Shown here: positions 16,154 through 26,168 of the stretch, in pieces
How the letters are laid out: each line of letters begins with the position of its first letter
Position numbering within the stretch: position 1 is the stretch's first letter
DNA from: Streptomyces olivoverticillatus
GTDB lineage: Bacteria; Actinomycetota; Actinomycetes; Streptomycetales; Streptomycetaceae
Reading direction: 5' to 3'
Length of the DNA: 64,000 bases
NCBI RefSeq assembly: GCF_014203555.1
Contig: NZ_JACHJH010000009.1
Span: 62,001 to 126,000, forward strand
The notes under the pieces: generated by a model
What the model was told of the DNA's origin: nothing
The model's input: only the letters and a program-made list of their open reading frames with translations
Databases searched by the model: none
Translations under genes and position numbers: made by a program

Positions 16154-16178
16154 TCCGTAGGTGGCCACCCTTGGATCA

Positions 16179-16196
16179 TGTCCGATATGTCCGATA
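16179..16196 (+). repeat. Tandem 9-bp repeat upstream of whiH
   Basis: TGTCCGATA occurs twice head to tail (16179-16187 and 16188-16196), about 95 bases before the whiH start. The CCGATA core resembles the -10 element of sigma-WhiG promoters (GCCGATAA), but I could not find a matching TAAA -35 at the right distance. The repeat contains the 11-bp motif also found upstream of the ABC gene. Confidence 0.5.
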
Positions 16197-16289
16197 GAGC
16201 GTCAATTATGAGGTAATGGGCGATCACCCTTTCGTGTGCTTTTCACCAAAGACCTCAAGGGCTCTGAACGGGTCGCCGACAAAGGAAGC

Positions 16290-17171
16290 GTGAGTACCCT
16301 TGCGCACACCATGATGACCGCGGCTCGCCCCGCCGACTCCGGCCTCACAGGCCCGGGCGAGCTTGACCGTTACTCCTACGCGGAGACCCCCGGGGTCGAC
16401 CGCGGAGCCTCGCCCGCATGGGACGGGGACGCGGAGCTCAGCCGGGCAGGCCGCCGCGCCGCCGGCAGCCGTGGCCGAGGGCTGCACGGCCAGCTCGTCC
16501 AGCAGCTGGGCCAGATGATCGTCTCGGGGGATCTGGGCGCCGACCGCCCGCTGGTTCCCGAGGAGATCGGGCAGCGCTTCGAGGTCTCCCGCACCGTCGT
16601 CCGCGAATCCCTGCGCGTCCTGGAGGCCAAGGGCCTGGTCAGCGCCCGGCCCAACGTCGGCACGCGAGTCCGCCCCGTCAGCGACTGGAACCTCCTCGAC
16701 CCGGACATCATCGAATGGCGGGCCTTCGGCCCACAGCGGGACGATCAGCGCCGCGAGCTGTGCGAGCTGCGCTGGACCATCGAGCCGCTGGCCGCCCGGC
16801 TCGCCGCCGGCCACGGCCGCGAGGACGTCCAGCAGCGCCTCGCCGACATGGCCGAGATCATGGGCCACGCGCTGGCTCAGGGTGACTCCCTCACCTTCAC
16901 CCGCGCCGACGCCGAGTTCCACTCGCTGCTGCTGCAGGTCGCGGGCAACCGCATGCTGGAGCACCTCTCGGGGATCGTCTCCGCCGCCTTGCACGTCTCC
17001 GGGGCGTCCGCCGGCGGCTGCGACCGCCCCACGGAAGCGGGGGTCGGGCTCCATCTGCGGATCGTCGACGCGGTGGCGTCGGGAGACCCGGGCGGTGCCG
17101 AGGCCGCCATGCGCCAACTGCTCGTCGCCCGCCCGACGGAGGTCGACCTCCCCGCGCCGCGCGAGCACTGA
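16290..17171 (+). CDS. whiH: Sporulation transcription factor WhiH (GntR family, FCD)
   Basis: A 293-residue GntR/FadR-type regulator that begins VSTLAHTMMTAARPADSGL, which I recognise as the WhiH N-terminus. WhiH is needed for sporulation septation in aerial hyphae and represses its own gene. A long flexible N-terminal region (1-60) precedes the winged helix-turn-helix (about 65-130: LHGQLVQQLGQMIVSGDLG, FEVSRTVVRESLRVLEAKGLV). A helical FCD effector domain follows (about 150-280), with histidines in FHSLLLQVAGNRMLEHL and GLHLRIVDAV. The GTG start has AAAGGAAG upstream. In S. coelicolor whiH is transcribed by sigma-WhiG; no perfect match is visible here. It lies upstream of hrdB on the same strand but is separated from it by a long palindrome. 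Confidence 0.93.
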   Translation: MSTLAHTMMTAARPADSGLTGPGELDRYSYAETPGVDRGASPAWDGDAELSRAGRRAAGSRGRGLHGQLVQQLGQMIVSGDLGADRPLVPEEIGQRFEVSRTVVRESLRVLEAKGLVSARPNVGTRVRPVSDWNLLDPDIIEWRAFGPQRDDQRRELCELRWTIEPLAARLAAGHGREDVQQRLADMAEIMGHALAQGDSLTFTRADAEFHSLLLQVAGNRMLEHLSGIVSAALHVSGASAGGCDRPTEAGVGLHLRIVDAVASGDPGGAEAAMRQLLVARPTEVDLPAPREH

Positions 17172-17220
17172 CCGCGGGACCGGGAGCGGACGGGACGGCT
17201 CGCGCGGGACCGCTCGCCCA

Positions 17221-17248
17221 GCGCGCGCGTACGGCCGTACGCGCGCGC
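17221..17248. terminator. 28-bp perfect palindrome after whiH
   Basis: GCGCGCGCGTACGG followed immediately by its reverse complement, 50 bases after the whiH stop. As RNA it would form a long hairpin, so it is probably the whiH terminator. It also separates whiH from hrdB transcription. Confidence 0.7.
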
Positions 17249-17597
17249 CGGACGAGCCGTTCCGTGCGGCCGTGGGCCGCGGATGCGCCGTCGGCCCCGG
17301 GCACAGCGCCGCCGGGGCCGGGGCAGTCGCGGGTGATCTGTCTGTTTCCGTGGCCATTCACTCCGTTATGCGGTGTGACTCGGGCCACGAGGATTGGGCG
17401 TAACGCTCCTTGAGGCAGTGCGATGACTAAAGAGGTGGTAGCCGCGGAGGGAATACAGGCCTCGTCCGAGGTGCTGTGTTGCTGCGCACTACCGCCCGCG
17501 CCGTCGGTTCATCCTTGCCGACGGTCGTCGGAGCCGGTCACCCTGTCAAGGGCGGGCCGGGTCCGGAAGCCGTTTCCATCGTTCCGAGAGGTTGTTC
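17249..17597 (+). promoter_or_regulatory. hrdB leader and promoter region
   Basis: Nearly 350 bases without a gene precede hrdB, consistent with the multiple promoters known for this gene. A TTGAGG hexamer is at 17410 and a GGAAT element at 17450, but neither has a well-spaced partner. CCGACG-GT-CGTCGG (17518-17531) is a small perfect inverted repeat in the likely 5' leader. I could not fix a transcription start. Confidence 0.45.
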
Positions 17598-19154
17598 GTG
17601 TCGGCCAGCACATCCCGTACGCTCCCGCCGGAGATCGCCGAATCCGAGTCTCTGATGGCGCTCATCGAGCAGGGAAAGGCCGAGGGGCAGATCGCCGGCG
17701 ACGACGTGCGTCGGGCCTTCGAGGCTGACCAGATTCCGCCAACCCAGTGGAAGAACGTTCTGCGCAGCCTCAACCAGGTCCTCGACGAGGAGGGTGTGAC
17801 GCTGATGGTCAGTGCCGCAGAGGCGCCCAAGCGCACCCGCAAGAGCGTCGCAGCGAAGAGCCCGGCGAAGCGCACCGCCACCAAGGCCGTCTCCTCCAAG
17901 ACGGTCACGGCACGGCAGTCGGCTTCCTCGGCGTCCACGTCCGCCGCCTCCGGCGCGTACGGCGACGCAGAGGGTGACGAGTCCGTGGCGCCCGCCAAGA
18001 AGGCCGCAGCCAAGAAGGCCGTGGCCAAGAAGACGACGGCGAAGAAGACCGCCGCCAAGAAGACGACGGCGAAGAAGACCGCCGCCAAGAAGGACTCCGA
18101 CGAGCTTCTCGACGAAGAGCTCCTCGACGAGACCCCCACCCCCGGCAAGGGGGAAGAGGAGGACGAGAGCGGCGAGAACAAGGGCTTCGTCCTCTCCGAC
18201 GACGACGAGGACGACGCCCCCGCGCAGCAGGTCGCGGTGGCCGGTGCCACCGCCGACCCGGTCAAGGACTACCTCAAGCAGATCGGCAAGGTCCCCCTGC
18301 TCAACGCCGAGCAGGAGGTCGAGCTCGCCAAGCGCATCGAGGCCGGTCTGTTCGCCGAGGACAAGCTGGCGAACTCCGACAAGCTGGCCCCGAAGCTCAA
18401 GCGCGAGCTCGAGATCATCGCCGAGGACGGCCGCCGGGCCAAGAACCACCTGCTGGAGGCCAACCTCCGTCTGGTGGTCTCCCTGGCCAAGCGCTACACC
18501 GGCCGCGGCATGCTCTTCCTGGACCTCATCCAGGAAGGCAACCTGGGTCTGATCCGCGCGGTGGAGAAGTTCGACTACACCAAGGGCTACAAGTTCTCCA
18601 CCTACGCGACCTGGTGGATCCGCCAGGCGATCACGCGCGCGATGGCCGACCAGGCCCGCACCATCCGTATCCCGGTGCACATGGTCGAGGTCATCAACAA
18701 GCTCGCGCGTGTGCAGCGCCAGATGCTCCAGGACCTGGGCCGCGAGCCCACCCCGGAGGAGCTGGCCAAGGAGCTCGACATGACCCCCGAGAAGGTCATC
18801 GAGGTCCAGAAGTACGGCCGTGAGCCGATCTCCCTCCACACCCCCCTGGGTGAGGACGGCGACAGCGAGTTCGGTGACCTCATCGAGGACTCCGAGGCGG
18901 TCGTGCCCGCCGACGCGGTCAGCTTCACGCTCCTGCAGGAGCAGCTGCACTCCGTCCTGGACACCCTCAGCGAGCGCGAGGCGGGCGTGGTCTCCATGCG
19001 CTTCGGCCTCACCGACGGCCAGCCGAAGACCCTGGACGAGATCGGCAAGGTCTACGGCGTGACGCGTGAGCGGATCCGCCAGATCGAGTCCAAGACGATG
19101 TCCAAGCTGCGTCACCCGTCGCGGTCCCAGGTGCTCCGGGACTACCTGGACTGA
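17598..19154 (+). CDS. hrdB: Principal RNA polymerase sigma factor HrdB
   Basis: The essential housekeeping sigma-70 factor (518 residues). The N-terminal region 1.1 (1-75) is followed by a long low-complexity segment rich in Lys, Ala and Thr (about 76-165) and an acidic stretch (166-205). Then come region 1.2 (DPVKDYLKQIGKVPLLN), region 2 (LRLVVSLAKRYTGRGM, with GYKFSTYATWWIRQAITRA for -10 recognition and melting), region 3 and region 4 (VTRERIRQIESKTMSKLRH) for -35 recognition. The GTG start (VSASTSRTLP) has GAGAGG six bases upstream. The Lys/Ala segment is encoded by perfect DNA repeats. The next hairpin ends the transcript before the protease gene. Confidence 0.98.
   Translation: MSASTSRTLPPEIAESESLMALIEQGKAEGQIAGDDVRRAFEADQIPPTQWKNVLRSLNQVLDEEGVTLMVSAAEAPKRTRKSVAAKSPAKRTATKAVSSKTVTARQSASSASTSAASGAYGDAEGDESVAPAKKAAAKKAVAKKTTAKKTAAKKTTAKKTAAKKDSDELLDEELLDETPTPGKGEEEDESGENKGFVLSDDDEDDAPAQQVAVAGATADPVKDYLKQIGKVPLLNAEQEVELAKRIEAGLFAEDKLANSDKLAPKLKRELEIIAEDGRRAKNHLLEANLRLVVSLAKRYTGRGMLFLDLIQEGNLGLIRAVEKFDYTKGYKFSTYATWWIRQAITRAMADQARTIRIPVHMVEVINKLARVQRQMLQDLGREPTPEELAKELDMTPEKVIEVQKYGREPISLHTPLGEDGDSEFGDLIEDSEAVVPADAVSFTLLQEQLHSVLDTLSEREAGVVSMRFGLTDGQPKTLDEIGKVYGVTRERIRQIESKTMSKLRHPSRSQVLRDYLD
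18031..18090 (+). repeat. Perfect 30-bp tandem repeat inside hrdB
   Basis: Two identical 30-base units in frame encode repeated Lys-Lys-Thr/Ala decapeptides (TTAKKTAAKK type) in the disordered N-terminal segment of HrdB. Such repeats can change copy number between strains without breaking the frame. Confidence 0.85.
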
Positions 19155-19161
19155 TCCGCAC

Positions 19162-19218
19162 GAAACAGCGATCCCTGTAGGCCCGGCTCCGCTATTTGGG
19201 GCCGGGCCCCGCTGTTTC
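19162..19218 (+). terminator. Double-stem terminator after hrdB
   Basis: An outer stem GAAACAGCG/CGCTGTTTC encloses an inner stem GGCCCGGC/GCCGGGCC, starting just after the hrdB stop codon. Confidence 0.85.
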
Positions 19219-19286
19219 AGGATGCGGTGATCGCCAATCGGCCTGACTCTGGGTATGCAAGTAACTCCGGTCCGTCGGGAGAGTGT

Positions 19287-20339
19287 ATGCGTGCCCTGAG
19301 CTACCCGCTGGTCGGCGCCGTCCTGCTGCTCATGGCCGTGCCCGGGCAGGTGCGTGCCGGTGACCGCGGCGTCGTCGGCGGACAGCCCGTGAGGGTTGCG
19401 GACGCGCCGTGGACGGTGGCCCTGGCCAGTCGTGAACGGTTCGGCCCTGTACGGGCGGGGCAGTTCTGCGGCGGCGTCGTGGTGGGCCGTACGACCGTGA
19501 TCACTGCGGCGCACTGCCTCAGCCGCGAGGTGCTCGGCGTGGAGCCGACCGAGGCCAAGGATCTCAAGGTCATCGTCGGGCGCGGGGACCTCCGGGGCGG
19601 CGACGGCAAGGAGGTGCCACTGCGGGACGCCTGGGTCAACCCGGAGTTCGACCCGGAGACCAACGCCGGGGACGTGGCCGTCCTCACCCTGGCGGAGCCG
19701 GTGCCCGACCGGTATCCGATCGCCATGGCGCGATCGGGCGACGCGGCCTACGATCCGGGGACCTCCGCCGGTGTCTACGGCTGGGGGGACATGCTCGGCG
19801 ACGGCTCGTACGCGGAGGACCTGCGGGCCGCACGGGTGCGGATCATGCAGGATGCCCTGTGCCGCCGCGCCTATCCGGGCGGGCCCGAAGGCACCTACCG
19901 GCCGGCCATGATGCTCTGTGCGGGGCTGCCCCGGGGAGGCCGCGACGCTTGCCAGGGGGACAGCGGGGGACCGCTGGTGGCACGGGGACGGCTGGTGGGC
20001 CTGGTGTCCTGGGGGAGCGGATGCGCCCAGCCGGGCCATCCAGGGGTCTATACGCGCGTCTCGTCGGTCGCGGACCTGGTCCGGACACACAGTACCGACG
20101 GGCTGCCGCCGGGCGGTCCTGGGGCTCCTGTGCCGGTTGTGCCGCCTGCAGTGCCACCGCCACCGCACACCGGGCCGCCGCTGATCCTGCCGCCGGTGGT
20201 CTTTCCCGGATTGCACCAGCCCGCTGCGCAGCCTTCCGCTGCCCCGCCGCTTGCGCCTCAGCCGATCAAGTCGCCGGCCGTGTCGCCGCCCGCCGCACAG
20301 GCCCCGGCGGCGGCCAAGCGGCCCGCGGGTGCGCGGTGA
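19287..20339 (+). CDS. Secreted trypsin-like serine protease (S1)
   Basis: A 350-residue exported chymotrypsin-fold protease. The N-terminus is a signal peptide (MRALSYPLVGAVLLLMAVPG, then QVRA) and the mature enzyme probably begins near VVGGQPV, the usual activation-type sequence. The catalytic triad is intact: His76 in TAAHC, Asp129 in NAGDVAVL and Ser226 in GDSGGPL. The SWGSGCAQPGHPGVYT loop is also present. After the protease domain comes a Pro/Ala-rich tail of about 80 residues without a sorting signal or transmembrane helix, perhaps a wall-spanning or disordered extension. The start chosen has GGGAG upstream. A strong hairpin follows. Confidence 0.9.
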   Translation: MRALSYPLVGAVLLLMAVPGQVRAGDRGVVGGQPVRVADAPWTVALASRERFGPVRAGQFCGGVVVGRTTVITAAHCLSREVLGVEPTEAKDLKVIVGRGDLRGGDGKEVPLRDAWVNPEFDPETNAGDVAVLTLAEPVPDRYPIAMARSGDAAYDPGTSAGVYGWGDMLGDGSYAEDLRAARVRIMQDALCRRAYPGGPEGTYRPAMMLCAGLPRGGRDACQGDSGGPLVARGRLVGLVSWGSGCAQPGHPGVYTRVSSVADLVRTHSTDGLPPGGPGAPVPVVPPAVPPPPHTGPPLILPPVVFPGLHQPAAQPSAAPPLAPQPIKSPAVSPPAAQAPAAAKRPAGAR

Positions 20340-20352
20340 GGAGGGTACGAGA

Positions 20353-20385
20353 GCGGGCGGCCTCCCTCTGGGGGTGGCCGCCCGC
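20353..20385. terminator. Hairpin between convergent protease and DUF7455 genes
   Basis: A 10-bp perfect stem GCGGGCGGCC/GGCCGCCCGC with a 13-base loop, just after the protease stop. It probably serves both converging genes. Confidence 0.8.
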
Positions 20386-20454
20386 GGCTGTCCTGCCCTG
20401 GATGGCGGGACCTCGCTCGTCGTCGGATGCGATGTGTCAGCGTTCCAAGCGGAC

Positions 20455-20685
20455 TCAGTGGTCCTCGTCGGACGCGGACGCCGGGACGGCCGTCAGCCGC
20501 TCCGTCTCGTCCTGTATCTCCGCGGCGATCTTCTTGAGTTCTGGCTCGAACTTGCGCCCGTGGTGGGCGCAGAAGAGCAGTTCACCGCCGCTCATGAGAA
20601 CGACGCGCAGGTAAGCCTGAGCGCCGCACCGGTCGCAGCGGTCAGCGGCCGTCAGCGGGCTCGCGGGGGTCAGAACAGTAGTCAC
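20455..20685 (-). CDS. Small DUF7455-type zinc-finger-like protein
   Basis: A 76-residue protein starting at GTG with AGAAGAGG upstream. It contains CDRCGAQAYLRVVLMSGG and LLFCAHHGRKF, a C-x2-C ... C-x2-H arrangement likely to bind one zinc, then an acidic helical tail (LKKIAAEIQDETERL). This matches the small actinobacterial family I know as DUF7455, commonly found beside parE or hrdB. The function is unknown. Confidence 0.8.
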   Translation of the reverse strand: MTTVLTPASPLTAADRCDRCGAQAYLRVVLMSGGELLFCAHHGRKFEPELKKIAAEIQDETERLTAVPASASDEDH

Positions 20686-21117
20686 GTCGCCTCTTCTCTA
20701 GCTCGACGAGCTGTCGTACCAGGGTCAACATCCAACCAGGCCGAAAACGTTCCCGCTCGTGGCTTTTCCTCGAAACTTCCTTCCGAGTGAGCCGGATCTT
20801 GACGATTGGCGGCGAATGAGCCGTATTGCGTGGGCTTACGGTTTCACGTCGCTGGGGGCTGTCGTCCTCCCGGCTGGCTTGCCGGGTTGTTCTTGAGGAC
20901 GTGCCCGGAGCCTAAATGGTTCATGCCTGGAAGGGAACGTGATGTGCACGTCACCCCATCGGGGTATCGAACGCTTGATCGAGTCTCGATTAGCATGGTT
21001 GTTCTCAAGGGTGGCGGCACAAAGGCTCTACCAGGCCTCGGTACTCTCTGAACGGCGACCGAGCCACACATGTGCCCGCACTCGGGCCAGCCAGAAATTC
21101 AGCGAGGAGCGAACCGC
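20686..21117. promoter_or_regulatory. Divergent intergenic region upstream of parE
   Basis: About 430 bases between the divergent DUF7455 gene and parE. Seen: an imperfect 16-bp palindrome GTGATGTGCACGTCAC (20939-20954), a CCCCATCGGGG hairpin after it, and TCGA-GTC-TCGA near 20980. AT-rich stretches (TAGCAT at 20991, TTGATC at 20975) suggest promoter elements, but their spacing does not fit a standard -35/-10 pair. No convincing small gene was seen. Confidence 0.45.
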
Positions 21118-23238
<2,121 letters not shown>

Positions 23239-23255
23239 GGCGGCCGGTGTCCACT

Positions 23256-23282
23256 CCCGGGTGGAGAGGTTCTCCACCCGGG
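23256..23282 (+). terminator. Hairpin after parE
   Basis: A perfect 12-bp stem CCCGGGTGGAGA/TCTCCACCCGGG with a 3-base loop, 18 bases past the parE stop. Confidence 0.85.
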
Positions 23283-23530
23283 ATCCACCCGGAACCCACC
23301 CCTGCTCCGATCCCGGGCAGGAGCCGAGTGCGTAGCGTCGGATGCGTTGGCCGTCAGCGTTTGTCCGCGTTCCTCGGAGGCTCTTCCCATGTCCGGTCCG
23401 CCCGATGTCGCAGTGATCGTCGTGGTCCGCGCGGGTGCGCTCGCGCGGTGGTTCAGATGCCGGAGCGCGCCCGCCGCGTACGGTGTTCCTGCCGGTGGCC
23501 GAGGCTGACGTGCCGGGGGAGGGACTGCCC

Positions 23531-24694
23531 GTGGCGATCGAGAAATGGACCGAGTGGCCCGCCCGGGAGGCACTTGCCCGAATGGGGGTGCCCAGGCACC
23601 GCCAGGTGATGACCTGGGTGCTCCGGATCGTCCTGATCCTGTTCTTCCTCTGGCGGGTCCTGCGGAGCGGAGCCTTCCACGGCTGGGGGTATGCGGCCCT
23701 GGCGGCGGGGTTCGTGGTGTGCGCGGTCGCGGTCTGGCGCTTCTTTCACACGACGCTGGCCCAACGACTATGGCCTTCGGTGGGGTTGCTGGGGGGGGTG
23801 CTGGCGGTGGGGGCCGCCGCGGAGTCGGCGGGGGCACATACGGCGGCGGCCGGGTTGTGGTGCGTGGGGGCGGCCATCGCGGTGGAGCGGCTGCCGCTGG
23901 CCTACGGGCTGGGCACTGCGGCGGTCGCCATGACGGCATACGCGGCGGTGATTGCGGACAGCCCAGGTGCGACGGCGGGGACGGTCGCCGGGGTGATCCT
24001 GGTGGGGTATTCGCTGCGGTTGGACGAGGAGGCCCGGGGGGCGGGATTCCGGTTGCTGGCCCAGGAGCGGGCGGCCCGGCGGGCCGAAGCGGAGTCGGCG
24101 GCGATGGCCGAGCGTGCCCGCATCGCCCGGGAGATACACGATGTGCTGGCGCACAGCCTGTCGGCGCAGATGGTGCATCTGGAGGCTGCGCGGCTGCTCA
24201 TCGAGGGCGGGGCCGACAGGCAGCAGATCCTCGAGCGGGTGACGGCGGCCCGGGGGATGGCGCGCGAGGGGCTGGCCGAGACCCGGCAGGCGCTGTCGGC
24301 GCTGCGCGGCGAGATGACCCGGGTGGAGGACTTCCTGAGAGAAGTGGCGGCTTCGGAGGGGGCGGGGCTGGATGTGGAGGGGGAGCCGCGCAGTCTGCCG
24401 CCGGAGGCGGGGCTGGCCGTGCGCAGGGTGGCGCAGGAGGCGCTGACCAACGTCCGCAAGCACGCTCCGGGCGCACGGGTGGAGATGAGATTCGCCTATC
24501 TGGAGGGTGAGGTGGAGCTGTTCGTCCGCGATCGGGGGGCTCATGGGGCTGCAGGCGGTCTGGCGGCTTCCGGAGCCGGGTACGGTCTGCTCGGGATGCG
24601 GGAGCGCGCCGAACTGCTCGGCGGGATGCTGGAGGCCGGTCCGGCCGGACCCGGTGAGGAGGGCTTTGTGGTGCGTCTGCGGGTGCCGGCGTGA
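23531..24694 (+). CDS. Sensor histidine kinase (NarL-partner, HisKA_3 type)
   Basis: A 387-residue membrane kinase. Hydrophobic helices are seen at about 28-45, 51-72, 83-98, 105-120 and 125-160, with little extracellular sequence. The cytoplasmic part starts with a helical coiled segment (ARRAEAESAAMAERARIAREIHDVLAHSLS), where His203 in REIHDVLAHSL is the expected phosphorylation site of the HisKA_3 family. The HATPase_c domain follows (EALTNVRKHAPG, VRDRG, GYGLLGMRERAELLGG). The GTG start has a strong GGGGGAGGGA site seven bases upstream. Its stop overlaps the regulator start (TGATG), so the two are translationally coupled. The signal is unknown. Confidence 0.88.
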   Translation: MAIEKWTEWPAREALARMGVPRHRQVMTWVLRIVLILFFLWRVLRSGAFHGWGYAALAAGFVVCAVAVWRFFHTTLAQRLWPSVGLLGGVLAVGAAAESAGAHTAAAGLWCVGAAIAVERLPLAYGLGTAAVAMTAYAAVIADSPGATAGTVAGVILVGYSLRLDEEARGAGFRLLAQERAARRAEAESAAMAERARIAREIHDVLAHSLSAQMVHLEAARLLIEGGADRQQILERVTAARGMAREGLAETRQALSALRGEMTRVEDFLREVAASEGAGLDVEGEPRSLPPEAGLAVRRVAQEALTNVRKHAPGARVEMRFAYLEGEVELFVRDRGAHGAAGGLAASGAGYGLLGMRERAELLGGMLEAGPAGPGEEGFVVRLRVPA

Positions 24695-25539
24695 TGGGCG
24701 GTGCTGGTGGTGTCGAAGGCGCTGGTGGTGTGGGTGATGCCGCTGACGCCAGGCAGGCGGCGGGAGTTGGTGGTCACGACAGCGGCAGCGGTCGAGGTCA
24801 TGGTGGCCAGGGCGGTGCCGGGGGAGACGGCGGGCTCGATGGTGGCCGGCGCAGAGACGCTCGCGTGGTGGTTGCGGATGACCAGACGGTGGTGCGCGAG
24901 GGGATTGTGATGCTGCTGGGGTTGCTGCCGGGCATCGAGGTGGTGGGTGCGGCGGCCGACGGGCTGGAGGCGGTGCGTCTGGTGGGGGAGCACGCCCCGG
25001 ACGTGGTGCTGATGGACCTTCGGATGCCGCGCTGCGACGGGGTGGAGGCGACGCGGCGCATCCGGACCGAGTATCCGGCGACCCAGGTGGTGGTCCTCAC
25101 CACCTTTGCCGACGACGATTCGCTCTTTCCCGCCCTCCAGGCCGGCGCCCGTGGCTATCTGACCAAGGATGCCGGCGGGGACGAGATCGTACGCGCGGTC
25201 GAGCATGTGATGTCGGGCCAGGCAGGGCTGTCGCCGACGATTCAACTGCGGCTGCTGGAGCGGCTGTCCGCGTCGGGTGGGCAGAGGCCGCCCGCCGGGC
25301 CGGCCGAGCCCCGGGTGTTGCCGGACGGGCTGACGGCGCGGGAGGCGGAGGTGCTGGCCCTGGTCGCCGAGGGCCTGTCGAACGCGGAGATCGCCCGGCG
25401 GTTGCACGTCAGCACGGCGACGGTGAAGACGCACATCAACAACCTCTTCGCCAAGACCGGGGTGCGCGACCGGGCGCAGGCCGTCCGATACGCCTTTCAC
25501 CATGGCATTGCCCAGCCCCCGGGGGCGCCTATCACCTGA
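24694..25539 (+). CDS. NarL/FixJ-type response regulator with Gly-rich N-terminal extension
   Basis: A 281-residue response regulator. The receiver domain starts at RVVVADDQTVVREG, with the phosphorylated aspartate at Asp108 (VVLMDLRMP) and the conserved lysine in LTKDAG. The LuxR-type helix-turn-helix is LTAREAEVLALVAEGLSNAEIARRLHVSTATVKTHINNLF. Unusually, about 55 residues rich in Gly, Ala and Asp precede the receiver domain, where these proteins normally begin within a few residues. The ATG overlaps the kinase stop codon (a GTG lies one codon earlier). No well-placed start exists nearer the receiver domain, so the extension is probably translated. Confidence 0.85.
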   Translation: MGGAGGVEGAGGVGDAADARQAAGVGGHDSGSGRGHGGQGGAGGDGGLDGGRRRDARVVVADDQTVVREGIVMLLGLLPGIEVVGAAADGLEAVRLVGEHAPDVVLMDLRMPRCDGVEATRRIRTEYPATQVVVLTTFADDDSLFPALQAGARGYLTKDAGGDEIVRAVEHVMSGQAGLSPTIQLRLLERLSASGGQRPPAGPAEPRVLPDGLTAREAEVLALVAEGLSNAEIARRLHVSTATVKTHINNLFAKTGVRDRAQAVRYAFHHGIAQPPGAPIT

Positions 25540-25634
25540 TGGGGTGAACGTCCGCTGGTGAGCGGCGCCGGATCTCCCCGGTCTGTCCATTCTTGGGCAC
25601 GCGGCCAACGGGGTCGGCGACCGAGGAGAAGTCT

Positions 25635-26168
25635 GTGGAGAAGAGCCAGAGGCGCGATGCCGTAACGGTTCGCCTGACGGACGCCCACCGGGCCGGGAAG
25701 GCCGGTGCCGGGGCCGGAGGCGAGCCTGACGGCCCCGTACGTGATCCCTCAGGCATCTACCGGGAGGTCCAGGGCAGCGCCGTCTTCCGCGAGGTGCGGC
25801 GCCGCTATCGCCGGTTCGCCTTCCCCGCCACCGCCGCGTTCCTCGCCTGGTACCTGGCCTATGTGCTGACTGCGATCGCCGCGCCGGAGGTGATGGCCCG
25901 GCCCGTGACGGGGGCGCTCAATGTCGCCATACTCGCGGGGCTGGCCCAGTTCGCCTCCACCTTCCTACTGGCCTGGGCCTATGCTCGGCACGCCAGGCTC
26001 CGGCGGGACCCCGCGGCGCAGGAGCTGCGGTGGGCTGTCACCGTGGAGACGCTCAGGGCCGGAGGCCTCGGGCAGCAGCGCCCGGCGCTCACCAGCGGGC
26101 GGCCGCCGGAGGGGCAGGCCCCCGGCATCGTGCTCCCCGGGCAGCGGCGGCGCGGTGACAGGTGGTGA
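25635..26168 (+). CDS. DUF485 membrane protein
   Basis: A 177-residue protein of the DUF485 family, which is nearly always encoded just upstream of an acetate/monocarboxylate sodium symporter, as here. The family core VFREVRRRYRRFAFPATAAFLAWYLAYVLT contains the first transmembrane helix; a second helix is VAILAGLAQFASTFLLAWAY. Both ends are longer than in the shortest family members: an N-terminal charged segment of about 50 residues and a Gly/Arg/Pro-rich tail. The GTG has GAGGAGAA upstream. Its stop overlaps the symporter start (GTGA). Family knowledge suggests it assists assembly or activity of the symporter. Confidence 0.85.
   Translation: MEKSQRRDAVTVRLTDAHRAGKAGAGAGGEPDGPVRDPSGIYREVQGSAVFREVRRRYRRFAFPATAAFLAWYLAYVLTAIAAPEVMARPVTGALNVAILAGLAQFASTFLLAWAYARHARLRRDPAAQELRWAVTVETLRAGGLGQQRPALTSGRPPEGQAPGIVLPGQRRRGDRW

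Noticed and set aside
16179..16230. Sigma-WhiG promoter for whiH
   Set aside because: CCGATA-like -10 elements are present, but no TAAA-like -35 at about 16 bases could be found, so no promoter was called.
17221..17248. Possible recombination or attachment site (28-bp palindrome)
   Set aside because: Its position right after whiH and the absence of integrase or repeats make a terminator more likely.
17450..17480. Sigma-R type promoter for hrdB (GGAAT ... GTT)
   Set aside because: The spacing is 23 bases, not the 18-19 of the consensus; only the GGAAT half fits.
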